NCBI GenBank assembly: GCA_902763615.1
Contig: CACWSX010000001.1
Span: 1 to 64,000 of the forward strand
DNA length: 64,000 nucleotides
Direction of reading: 5' to 3'
Source of the DNA: an uncultured Prevotellaceae bacterium
Lineage (GTDB): Bacteria; Bacteroidota; Bacteroidia; Bacteroidales; Bacteroidaceae
Made by a program: the position numbers and the translations under genes. Each line of letters begins with the position of its first letter. Within the stretch, counting starts at the first letter, position 1. This document shows, piece by piece, positions 8,969-16,507 of this stretch. The notes below the pieces were generated by a model. The model was not told where the DNA came from. It searched no databases and was given only the letters and a program-made list of their open reading frames with translations.

Positions 8969-10182
8969 TTCTTAATCATCATTGATTCAACGATTGGTTT
9001 CCTAAGGCTGAGCCAGGCGGGAAGCGTTGCCGCCATCAGCAGTGGCACCGTGCCGTAGAGGGTGTCACTTTCGGAGAAGACGTAAAAGACCCAGTCGCGC
9101 CAGCCATACAGCGCTGTCCACGCGAGGCAGAGTCCTACGATGCCTCCGATAATCGTCAACACAAGGTTCTCCATGATAACCTCACCGAGCAGCGTCCTCC
9201 GCTTCGCGCCGAACGCCTTGCGAATGGCCATCTCTGGCAGTCGCCGTTCCATGCGACTGGCCACCATCCCGCTGAGGTTCAGCGCGGGCACTAAGAGGAG
9301 AAGCAGGATAGCGGGGACGACGTACCAGAAGAGGCTTACGTCAAAGGCATTGAAGATGTAGCCGATGTCATGCCATATTTGCTCGTAGTGCGACTGCAGA
9401 CGGTCGGTTATGGTAACAGGGGCGTCTTTATGCAGGGCGTTGTAGCGTGCCTCTATGTCTTTCAGTTCTTGCAGGAAGGCATCGCGCTTGTCGGCGGGCA
9501 CGCTGAAGGCGAGGCGTATGGGCATTTCTATACCATGAACGCCCCGGTCTCTCAGCGGATCCTCAATGGTGAATGGCATCCAGATGTCGGCCACGCATTT
9601 CTCCGTCAGTGCGCTGGGTGTCTCCACCACGCCACAGATGCGGTAGATGTGGTAGTCGAGGGTCAGCGTCCGTCCTACGCCCTTCTGTCCGTGCCCGAAG
9701 AGATGGTCGCGCAAATTCTCCGTGATGACCACATTGTTTCGCCCATTGTCGAAGTCGTCCTGTGTGAAGGGCCCTCCCTCGATGAAGTGAAACTGGTAGA
9801 GATGAAAGAACCCCGTGTCCGTCAGTTTCCCCTTCACGGAATACTTATGCACGCTGTCGGCCAGCGTGATGCCGAACAGGGTGTTCGACCACATCTCCAT
9901 CTCTGCGGCCATGAACTCCGGCGTCTGCATCTTCTGGAACAGGTCGCGGTACGTCTCATAATGGATGTTCTCAATGTTGTCTTCGTTGTTCAGCAGCGTC
10001 ATGTCGTCCAGATAGTATGTTGTGCTGCGGTGTACCTCCGGTGCAATGTCGGCCACCTTTACATAATACACTTCGGCAATGAGCATCACGAAGGCCACGG
10101 CCAGTGCCGTGCCAGCGATATACATTGCTGAGTAGAGTTTTTCCTCGCGCATCAGGGCGAGGGCCTGTCTGAAATATCTCAT
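8965..10182 (-). CDS. FtsX/MacB-type ABC permease (type B, first pair), lacks last membrane helix
   Basis: This 405-residue first gene of the operon is read from ATG 10182. It matches 6379-7686 from end to end, except that 23 codons are missing in frame near 9040. After the segment VFSESDTLYGTVPLL the sequence jumps to MAATLPAWLSL, so the helix equivalent to FGPAIFLIALLFCSLLNVL is lost. FtsX-type permeases need this helix to return the C-terminus to the cytoplasm, so the protein may be impaired. The reading frame is otherwise intact, and the coupling loop RRLPEMAIRKAFGAKRRTLL is present. Confidence 0.85.
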   Translation of the reverse strand: MRYFRQALALMREEKLYSAMYIAGTALAVAFVMLIAEVYYVKVADIAPEVHRSTTYYLDDMTLLNNEDNIENIHYETYRDLFQKMQTPEFMAAEMEMWSNTLFGITLADSVHKYSVKGKLTDTGFFHLYQFHFIEGGPFTQDDFDNGRNNVVITENLRDHLFGHGQKGVGRTLTLDYHIYRICGVVETPSALTEKCVADIWMPFTIEDPLRDRGVHGIEMPIRLAFSVPADKRDAFLQELKDIEARYNALHKDAPVTITDRLQSHYEQIWHDIGYIFNAFDVSLFWYVVPAILLLLLVPALNLSGMVASRMERRLPEMAIRKAFGAKRRTLLGEVIMENLVLTIIGGIVGLCLAWTALYGWRDWVFYVFSESDTLYGTVPLLMAATLPAWLSLRKPIVESMMIKK

Positions 10183-10213
10183 ATCATTTACGAAAATTAT
10201 CTGCCTTATTACG

Positions 10214-10230
10214 TGCTAAAACTGTGCCAA
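10214..10230 (-). promoter_or_regulatory. Sigma-54-type (-24/-12) promoter of the export operon
   Basis: The minus strand reads TTGGCACAGTTTTAGCA. The GG of the -24 element and the GC of the -12 element are 12 bp apart, as sigma-54 (RpoN) requires, and TGGCAC matches its consensus. Transcription would start near 10203, about 20 bp before the first permease start. No TAnnTTTG box was seen here. Confidence 0.72.
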
Positions 10231-10270
10231 AACCGTAACTCATTGATAATCAACAAGGGCATAAAACAAA

Positions 10271-10311
10271 GTGTCCATTTTCGGACACTCATGGTGTCCG
10301 GAAATGGACAT
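10271..10311. promoter_or_regulatory. Two upstream palindromes (GTGTCC-N6-GGACAY), probable enhancer sites
   Basis: The first site (10271-10288) is a perfect inverted repeat, GTGTCC-N6-GGACAC. The second (10294-10311) is GTGTCC-N6-GGACAT. They are 23 bp apart and centred about 76 and 99 bp upstream of the predicted start, the usual place for sites bound by NtrC-family activators. No such activator gene lies in this window. Confidence 0.68.
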
Positions 10312-10355
10312 TAGTACACGATTTCAACATCATCACAGGCATCTGAGCCAGATAG

Positions 10356-10410
10356 AAAGCACATCGGTACACAAGTTTGTAGACCACAAACTTGTGTACC
10401 GATGTGCTTT
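10356..10410. repeat. Perfect 25-bp inverted repeat with 5-base loop
   Basis: Arms at 10356-10380 and 10386-10410 are exact reverse complements around the loop agacc. On the plus strand the stem runs into six T residues. It lies between two minus-strand genes, so it may terminate the PAP2 transcript (with only a short T-run in that direction) or be a small inserted palindromic element. The rest of 10183-10471 holds the promoter region of the export operon and no gene. Confidence 0.7.
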
Positions 10411-10471
10411 TTTAACAAAAACAGGGTATATTCATCCTTCTACTCATCCCTTCGACATACCAAGGTTTGAA

Positions 10472-11041
10472 TTACCAAGTCAGGTGCAGGCCGATGGAAT
10501 TTGTGGTTAGAGCAAGTGTGGCGTTGCGTTTGGGGAAGAGACGGTCGGTGACGTAGTAAGTAAGTTCTGTGGAGAGGAAGCCGATGGCCGCCCCCGCACA
10601 GGCATCGTACCAATGATGGCGATCACGACACACGCGATCGACAGCGGTCAAAGTGGCGACGCTATAACCCGCAACAGAAATCCAAGGCGACAGATGTCCG
10701 AATTCCTTATGCAGTACGGTAGCCCCCGCAAAGGCGAAGGTGGTATGTCCGGAAGGAAACGAGCGGTTGTCGCTGTTGTCAGGACGCCACTCGTGGATGG
10801 AATGCTTCAGGGTATAGGCAACACCTGCCGAGACCACCCAAGAGCCCGCTGTCGCCACCAACAGCTGCGGCCACTCGTCGCGACTCTCCACGCCACAGGC
10901 CTTCAAGGTCAGCACAGAGGCATAAGGCACATATTGCAGCACATCGTCGAGGCCGTCGCTATGCCGTTGCTGGGCATGGACACCAATGATAACCAGAGTG
11001 AAAAACAGAAAGGCAATCCAACGTAACTTCATCTGCATCAT
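10472..11041 (-). CDS. PAP2-family membrane/periplasmic phosphatase
   Basis: The protein has 189 residues with an N-terminal signal or helix (LRWIAFLFFTLVIIGVHAQ). All three phosphatidic-acid-phosphatase motifs are visible: K79 to R86-P87 (K-x6-RP), PSGH at 96-99, and R136-x5-H142-x3-D146. These motifs form the vanadium haloperoxidase-like active site that hydrolyses phosphomonoesters such as lipid phosphates or undecaprenyl pyrophosphate. The protein is shorter than typical multi-helix PAP2 enzymes, and the substrate is unknown. It is a single gene with its own -7 box at 11056-11063. Confidence 0.9.
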   Translation of the reverse strand: MMQMKLRWIAFLFFTLVIIGVHAQQRHSDGLDDVLQYVPYASVLTLKACGVESRDEWPQLLVATAGSWVVSAGVAYTLKHSIHEWRPDNSDNRSFPSGHTTFAFAGATVLHKEFGHLSPWISVAGYSVATLTAVDRVCRDRHHWYDACAGAAIGFLSTELTYYVTDRLFPKRNATLALTTNSIGLHLTW

Positions 11042-11055
11042 AGCACTTATGGCTG

Positions 11056-11063
11056 CAAAATTA
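11056..11063 (-). promoter_or_regulatory. Promoter -7 box (TAATTTTG) for the PAP2 gene
   Basis: On the minus strand the box TAATTTTG fits the Bacteroidota consensus TAnnTTTG and lies 15 bp before the start codon. Confidence 0.65.
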
Positions 11064-11105
11064 CTATTTTTTCAGCAATCATGCAAAGAATTTAAAATTT
11101 ATTGC

Positions 11106-11113
11106 TAACTTTG
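11106..11113 (+). promoter_or_regulatory. Promoter -7 box (TAACTTTG) for the B12 operon
   Basis: TAACTTTG lies directly before the cobalamin riboswitch. Transcription would begin near 11120, so the whole aptamer is in the leader. Confidence 0.72.
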
Positions 11114-11120
11114 CACCCGC

Positions 11121-11315
11121 AATCGGTTCACCCTTTGGGTGAGGAAAGAGGGAATCAGGTGAAAAACCTGAACAGACCCGCTGCTGTGAGTCGTCCTTTA
11201 CGGAGCAAACATAGTGTCACTGAGATTTTCGGGAAGACGTTTGCTGCCAGACGACAAGTCAGAAGACCTGCCGATGAGCAATAGTCGTTTGTCTGCCTCT
11301 GGGATTAGGAGACAA
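11121..11315 (+). ncRNA. Cobalamin riboswitch
   Basis: The leader carries the conserved cobalamin aptamer elements in order. These are a GGTTCACCC...GGGTGAGG stem, AGGGAATCAGGTG, ACCCGCTGCTGTGAG, a TCACTGAGA stretch, and the B12 box GTCAGAAGACCTGCC at 11258-11272. Downstream, TTGTCT (11289-11294) can pair with AGACAA (11310-11315), which may be the expression platform just before the GTG start at 11337. Bound adenosylcobalamin is expected to shut down the uptake operon. The ends are estimated by eye. Confidence 0.92.
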
Positions 11316-11336
11316 CGAGAGAGGTGTAAGAGAAGC

Positions 11337-13346
11337 GTGAAGATAATAAGATTTCTTGCCGTACTGGCTACCATTAACTGTTGCCTTAACCAGTCTGTAA
11401 TGGCTCAGGGTAACATAGATTCTGTGCAACATGTACGGGAGATTGTGGTGGTGTCGAAACCGGCCATGCGAGAGGTGGTGCCCAGCCAGAAACTCAATGG
11501 TGAGATGCTGGAAAAACTGAACACACATTCTGTGGCCGATGCTTTGCGCTATTTCTCAGGAATTCAGTTGAAGGACTATGGTGGTGTGGGAGGTATCAAG
11601 ACCGTCAATATCCGTTCTATGGGTACCCATCACCTGGGTATCAGCTACGACGGTATCCAATTGGGTAATGCCCAGAACGGTCAGATAGACCTCGGACAGT
11701 TCTCGCTCGACAATGTGGAGGAAATCACTCTGTATAACGGACAGAAGAGTGCCATCTTCCAGCCCGCCAGTGACTTTGGTCATGCAGGGGCCATCTATAT
11801 TCGTACGAAGGAGCCTGAGAATACCCACTTAAAGTTCAAGACACAATATGGGAGCAGCGACATGTTCCGCTTTTCGACGCTATGGGAACAGAAATTGTCT
11901 GAGACGCTGAGCTCGTCAGTCAGTGCAGGCTTCCTAACGGCCAGCGGTAAGTATAAGTTCCGTTACGAACGTCGTTACCCCAATGGCGAGACCGCTTGGG
12001 ACACGACGGCCGTCCGACAGAACGGTGATATCCACGCTGAGCGCATTGAGGCGAATCTCTTTGGGCGACTCTATCAAGGCAGTTGGCAGGTAAAAGGCTA
12101 TCTTTATAACTCCGCTCGAGGTATTCCTGGGGCTATCGTCAATAATGTGTGGCGACGGGGTGAGCGCCAACAGGATTTGAATACCTTCGTGCAGGCGGCT
12201 TTCGACAAGAACATCGGCGACGGTTTCAGTACACGGTGGTTGGCGAAATATGCCTACTACAACACCCATTATGTGAACAAAGACACGACGCAGTTGCCTG
12301 TAGACAATCGCTATAAGCAGCAGGAAGTGTATCTCTCTACGGCTAATGTACTCGAACTACTCCCTAACTGGAGTGCCTCGCTAAGTTATGATTTCAAATG
12401 GAACAAGCTCAATGCCGACACCTATAATTTCGCTTTCCCCACGCGCATCTCGAATCTTGTGAGCCTAGCCACAGCTATCGATTACAAGCATCTGAAGGCG
12501 CAAGGTTCCATCCTGGTCACCTTTATCAACGACAAGACGCATCGTCGTGGCGAGTTCGCCGGTATGGACTCTAATAATTCTCTCACGAAATTCACACCAG
12601 CGCTTTTCGTCAATATCTATCCCTTTCGGGGTACGTTCTTCTCTCTGAGGGCTTATGTGAAGAAGAGTTTCCGTATGCCAACTTTCAACGATCTTTATTA
12701 TACGGATATGGGCAATGCTAATCTGGTGCCAGAGAGTGCCTTGCAATACGATGCCGGCTTTGCATTGAACAAGCACTTCGAGCATGGTATCGTCCGTCAT
12801 GCTGAGATGCATTTCGATGCCTATTATAATACGGTGCACGATAAGATTGTGGCTTATCCCAAAGGTCAGCAGTTTCGTTGGACGATGCTCAACCTGGGCA
12901 AAGTGCATATCAAAGGTATCGACGTAGAGGCTGAGGCTGATTTCCAGATAGGCAAGGATCTAGTGGCGACAGCACGCGCCCAGTATACCTACCAGGATGC
13001 CCGCGACGTGACGGATCCTGACGACTCTTATTACAAACACCAGATACCCTATATCCCCTGGCACTCCGGTTCTGCTATCGTAGGCCTGAGCTATAAGAAC
13101 TGGGATTTGAACTATTCGTTTATCTATGCAGGTGAGCGCTACGACGAGCAGGAGAATATCATTTATAATCACATGGAACCTTGGTACACCAGCGACCTCT
13201 CGCTGCGCTATCAGTTCTTGCTTCACCATACGAAGTGCATCGTTCAAGCCGATGTCAACAATGTGTTGGATCAGGATTATGAAGTTATTGTCAACTACCC
13301 CATGCCTGGCCGAAACTATGCCCTCACTTTAAGCGTTGAGATATGA
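11337..13346 (+). CDS. btuB: BtuB-like TonB-dependent cobalamin receptor
   Basis: This is an outer-membrane TonB-dependent transporter of about 669 residues. The GTG at 11337 was chosen because it lies just past the riboswitch and starts a clean signal peptide (VKIIRFLAVLATINCCLNQSVMAQ). The open frame extends upstream only into the aptamer. The plug domain contains VADALRYFSGIQLKDYGG and TVNIRSMGTHHLGISYDG, followed by barrel strands to the C-terminus (GRNYALTLSVEI). Control by the B12 riboswitch and the BtuG-like gene, which overlaps by 4 bp, identify cobalamin or a related corrinoid as the substrate. The frame is longer than needed at the 5' end, so the start should be treated as approximate. 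Confidence 0.9.
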   Translation: MKIIRFLAVLATINCCLNQSVMAQGNIDSVQHVREIVVVSKPAMREVVPSQKLNGEMLEKLNTHSVADALRYFSGIQLKDYGGVGGIKTVNIRSMGTHHLGISYDGIQLGNAQNGQIDLGQFSLDNVEEITLYNGQKSAIFQPASDFGHAGAIYIRTKEPENTHLKFKTQYGSSDMFRFSTLWEQKLSETLSSSVSAGFLTASGKYKFRYERRYPNGETAWDTTAVRQNGDIHAERIEANLFGRLYQGSWQVKGYLYNSARGIPGAIVNNVWRRGERQQDLNTFVQAAFDKNIGDGFSTRWLAKYAYYNTHYVNKDTTQLPVDNRYKQQEVYLSTANVLELLPNWSASLSYDFKWNKLNADTYNFAFPTRISNLVSLATAIDYKHLKAQGSILVTFINDKTHRRGEFAGMDSNNSLTKFTPALFVNIYPFRGTFFSLRAYVKKSFRMPTFNDLYYTDMGNANLVPESALQYDAGFALNKHFEHGIVRHAEMHFDAYYNTVHDKIVAYPKGQQFRWTMLNLGKVHIKGIDVEAEADFQIGKDLVATARAQYTYQDARDVTDPDDSYYKHQIPYIPWHSGSAIVGLSYKNWDLNYSFIYAGERYDEQENIIYNHMEPWYTSDLSLRYQFLLHHTKCIVQADVNNVLDQDYEVIVNYPMPGRNYALTLSVEI

Positions 13347-14539
13347 GAAGATGGTTGCTTTACATATGGCCCCTGCTGATGTTCACCGCTTGTCGCAATG
13401 ATGTGATGGTGGTGCCGATGGAGGATATCAATACGGGCGGCAAGACGGTGAAGAGCGAGATTGTGGGTATGTATCTGCTGAATGAGGGTAATATGGGTTC
13501 CAACAAGTCCACCCTCGACTACCTCGACCTCTCTGCCAGCGACTCCACCGTCCACTATCTGCGTAATATCTATTCTGAGCGTAATCCCAGTGCGGTGATG
13601 TCTTTGGGCGATGTGGGCAACGACTGTCAGATCTATGGTTCCCGTCTCTGGCTGGTCATCAACTGTTCCAACAAGGTGGAAGTGGCGCGAGCCGAGGATG
13701 CTGTGAGGATAGGAAAGGTCGACATACCCAATTGTCGTTATGTGGCATTCAAGGATGGCTATGCCTATGTGTCTTCATACGTGGGCTCGGTTTATGGAGT
13801 CAAGAGTCAGGAGACAGGAGTCAACAGAAGTCCGTTGGGCAGCATCTACAAGGTGGATACCCTCACGTTGCAGAAGACCGACTCCTGTACCGTGGGTTAT
13901 CAGCCAGAGGAGGTGGCTATTATCGGCGACCAACTCTTTGTGGCCAACAGTGGTGGTTATCAGGGAATGACGGGACAGGGTTATGAGAGTACGGTGAGCG
14001 TGGTGGATCTGAAGACCATGCAGGAAACGGACAGAATAGAAGTGGCCCCGAATCTGCATCGTCTCAGAGCAGACCGGTATGGTCAGTTGTGGGTGACAGC
14101 CAGAGGCAATTATATGGATGAGTCATCAACCATCTATTGGTTGGTGAAGGATGCGAAAGGCAGGATGACGGTGGGCGGACATCTGAATCAGTCCGTCAGT
14201 GACCTCTGTATTGTGGGCGACTCACTCTATTTCTATGGTAGTCAGTGGAGTGAGGTGACGATGAAGAACACCGTCACCTACGGCATTATCAATGTCAGAA
14301 CCCATGAGATTGTCAGCACTTCGCTTTCCGATGCGCCAGAGATCAGTAAGATCCGTATGCCCTACGGCATCATCGTGAATCCCATCCATCGCGATTTTTA
14401 TCTGATGGATGCAAAGAACTATGTTTCCAGTGGTGAACTGTTGCACTTCCTGCCTGACGGCACTTTTGACTGGAAGGTCAAGACGGGAGATATCCCTGCT
14501 CACGCAGTTTTTAGATATAGAATTAAAAATGAAAAGTGA
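13343..14539 (+). CDS. btuG: BtuG-like surface lipoprotein, beta-propeller (cobalamin capture)
   Basis: This is a 398-residue lipoprotein (lipobox LLMFTAC, Cys near residue 17). The body is a chain of propeller-type repeats, such as GMYLLNEGNMGSNKSTLDYLD, VDIPNCRYVAFKDGYAYVSS and PEEVAIIGDQLFVANSGG, typical of the YncE/DUF5074-like family. In Bacteroides, BtuG proteins of this fold sit on BtuB and bind cobalamin very tightly. Here the gene overlaps btuB by 4 bp and shares its riboswitch. A heptad array (13797-13824) is translated in a loop between blades. The propeller fold and the role are inferred from family and context. Confidence 0.82.
   Translation: MRRWLLYIWPLLMFTACRNDVMVVPMEDINTGGKTVKSEIVGMYLLNEGNMGSNKSTLDYLDLSASDSTVHYLRNIYSERNPSAVMSLGDVGNDCQIYGSRLWLVINCSNKVEVARAEDAVRIGKVDIPNCRYVAFKDGYAYVSSYVGSVYGVKSQETGVNRSPLGSIYKVDTLTLQKTDSCTVGYQPEEVAIIGDQLFVANSGGYQGMTGQGYESTVSVVDLKTMQETDRIEVAPNLHRLRADRYGQLWVTARGNYMDESSTIYWLVKDAKGRMTVGGHLNQSVSDLCIVGDSLYFYGSQWSEVTMKNTVTYGIINVRTHEIVSTSLSDAPEISKIRMPYGIIVNPIHRDFYLMDAKNYVSSGELLHFLPDGTFDWKVKTGDIPAHAVFRYRIKNEK
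13797..13824 (+). repeat. Heptad word array inside btuG (GAGTCAA/GAGTCAG/GAGACAG/GAGTCAA)
   Basis: Four contiguous 7-bp words are read in frame as a polar loop (VKSQETGVN) in the BtuG-like propeller. Confidence 0.8.
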
Positions 14540-14552
14540 AGGATTAAGAGTT

Positions 14553-15713
14553 ATGATTACCGAGCAAGGAAATAAAAATACAGGAATGATGGTGAGAGTA
14601 TTGACAGTGCTATTTACCATTCACTGTTCACTATTCACTGTTAAGGCTCAGCGGATGGACGATGTAATAGAGCACTCGAAATATATCCAGGCCGTCGATG
14701 AATACCGTCCTGCTCCAGGTCAGTATGTCAATGATGTCCCAGAATATGAAGAGGGCGACACGGAGGCTGATATGATACGTAAGTGCAACGAGAATGTGGC
14801 TGGACAGGGTCCCATACAATCGCATCTGATAGCACTCGGTGGTTGGGGAGGCTATATCACCTTCCATTTCGACCACTCCATTGCCAACCTCCAAGGACAG
14901 CGAGACTTTGCGGTCTGGGGCAACGCCTATCAGGAGATGAAGAATCTGGTCTTCGGTGGTATGAACGAGGCTGGTGTTGTGATGGTGTCGAAGGATGTCA
15001 ACGGTAACGGAAAGCCAGACGACCCCTGGTATGAGATCAGCGGCAGCTGCGACAAGGACAGTATCGGGAAGGTGGACTACGGCTATGAAATAACTTACAG
15101 CCAGAATCCGATGGGTGACATCCCCTGGGTGGATAATCGTGGCAATCGTGGCACCATCGACCGTAATCACTATCACGAGCAGGAATACTATCCCCAGTGG
15201 TTGCCTGATAACCTGACCTTCAAAGGTACACGTCTGCCTGACAATATGTGGAATCTCTCCGACAAAGTGGAGGGAAGTTTCAGTCCTTATTATTATGTGC
15301 TGGTGGGCTTTGCCTATGGCTATGCCGACAATCTGCCCAATTTCACTGACGATGCAGATGCTACCTCTTACAACTATGAAGGCTGTGGCATTGATATCTC
15401 CTGGGCTGTGGATGAGAACCGCCAGCCTGTTCATCTCGACTTTGTGGATTTCGTGAGGGTCTATACCGGCTTGAACCAGAAATGTCCGCAGCCGGAATGG
15501 TGGGGAGAGACATCCACCGAGTTTGCGGGTGCAGAGGATATCCACTTGGAAGCCTCGCTCGATGCCATCCGTCAGGCTACAGGCATCCGAAACCTCACAA
15601 AGTGTCAGACACCTTGTGAGGTAAATGAGACCTTCGATCTGCAAGGTCGTAAGGTCTTGCCCAATCGCAAGGGCCTTTATATTCAAAAAGGAAAGAAAAT
15701 AATCATTCAATAA
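14553..15713 (+). CDS. Secreted surface protein of the B12 locus
   Basis: The protein has about 386 residues from ATG 14553; an upstream ATG at 14529 overlapping btuG is possible. A signal peptide (VRVLTVLFTIHCSLFTVKAQ) precedes a beta-rich domain with GGWGGYITFHFDHSI, FAVWGNAY, GVVMVSKDVNGNGKPDDPWYE and VGFAYGYADN. Proteins of this type commonly accompany BtuB/BtuG operons in Bacteroidales, and a corrinoid-related surface role is inferred from that. The C-terminus (FDLQGRKVLPNRKGLYIQKG plus KK) is the short tail seen on many Prevotella exported proteins. The core of the signal peptide is coded by a heptad array (14619-14639). The biochemical function is not known to me. Confidence 0.8.
   Translation: MITEQGNKNTGMMVRVLTVLFTIHCSLFTVKAQRMDDVIEHSKYIQAVDEYRPAPGQYVNDVPEYEEGDTEADMIRKCNENVAGQGPIQSHLIALGGWGGYITFHFDHSIANLQGQRDFAVWGNAYQEMKNLVFGGMNEAGVVMVSKDVNGNGKPDDPWYEISGSCDKDSIGKVDYGYEITYSQNPMGDIPWVDNRGNRGTIDRNHYHEQEYYPQWLPDNLTFKGTRLPDNMWNLSDKVEGSFSPYYYVLVGFAYGYADNLPNFTDDADATSYNYEGCGIDISWAVDENRQPVHLDFVDFVRVYTGLNQKCPQPEWWGETSTEFAGAEDIHLEASLDAIRQATGIRNLTKCQTPCEVNETFDLQGRKVLPNRKGLYIQKGKKIIIQ
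14619..14639 (+). repeat. Heptad word array coding a signal-peptide core (ATTCACT/GTTCACT/ATTCACT)
   Basis: Three 7-bp words (21 bp, 7 codons) make up the hydrophobic core LFTIHCSLFT. Related words lie just upstream at 14532-14559 around the start codon. Confidence 0.8.
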
Positions 15714-15742
15714 ACATGTTTCATTTTAAAACAAAAAGCATT

Positions 15743-16504
15743 ATGAAAACAAACAAGTTATTTCTGATGGGAGCCATTGTATGTGGCTTCGTGATGTCGC
15801 TGACATCTTGTAGCACTAACGACATTCCTGTCTATGTGAAACCTACTACCACCATTTCTTTTGAGAGTGCAAACCTCAATGCTGATGGTTACTGGTGTGG
15901 TGACGAAAACGGCACAAAGTTCGATAACTATGGATCAGACGCTTATGCCTGTTCTTACACAGAGGCTGGCGTGACCTTCCCTGTGAACTACACACCGTCA
16001 TGGGCCAGCTGGTCTGGTTTTGCTATCTCTAACCGTACAGCCACTACTTTCAACAAAGAAACCATGACTCCCGACCAGTACAACAACTGCACTGGTAAGG
16101 CCGTTTCTGGTCAGAACTTCCTCGTGGTTCAGACCTATGGTGAGACCATCGACTTTGGTCAGGCTGTTACAGTGAAAGGCTTCTGGTACACTAACTCTGC
16201 TTGGGTGGTCGACGCTATCCTCAATGGCGATAAGATGACGCCTGGTAACTTTGGGGCTGAGGACTGGTTCAAGTGCATTATTTCTCCTACACCTGTAGAA
16301 GGCGTTGGTGGTGCTCGCTTTGAGATCGATCTGGCTAAGGACGGTGACTATGTGAAGGAGTGGAAGTACTGTGACCTGAGCGATGTTGATGCCTTCAAGA
16401 ACATCAAGAGTCTCTCGTTCGCTTTCGATGGCACAAAGAAGAATGACTGGGGTGTTACCACACCAACTTACATCTGTATTGATGACATCGTCATCGAGAA
16501 GTAA
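15743..16504 (+). CDS. DUF4465-like surface lipoprotein of the B12 locus
   Basis: The protein has 253 residues from ATG 15743 and is a lipoprotein (FVMSLTSC). The mature part is a jelly-roll-like domain with FESANLNADGYWCGDENG near its start, TFPVNYTPSWASWSGFAISN, and a C-terminal DIVIEK strand. This resembles the DUF4465 family often found in corrinoid uptake loci. It follows the preceding gene by 29 bp and precedes the BtuF-like gene by 3 bp. Members of this locus type in Bacteroides include cobalamin-binding surface lipoproteins (BtuH). Whether this one binds B12 is inference. Confidence 0.75.
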   Translation: MKTNKLFLMGAIVCGFVMSLTSCSTNDIPVYVKPTTTISFESANLNADGYWCGDENGTKFDNYGSDAYACSYTEAGVTFPVNYTPSWASWSGFAISNRTATTFNKETMTPDQYNNCTGKAVSGQNFLVVQTYGETIDFGQAVTVKGFWYTNSAWVVDAILNGDKMTPGNFGAEDWFKCIISPTPVEGVGGARFEIDLAKDGDYVKEWKYCDLSDVDAFKNIKSLSFAFDGTKKNDWGVTTPTYICIDDIVIEK

Positions 16505-16507
16505 TCG

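Noticed and set aside
11116-11127. GCAATCGGTT resembling the LacI-type operator
   Set aside because: It is not palindromic and overlaps the first bases of the cobalamin riboswitch leader.
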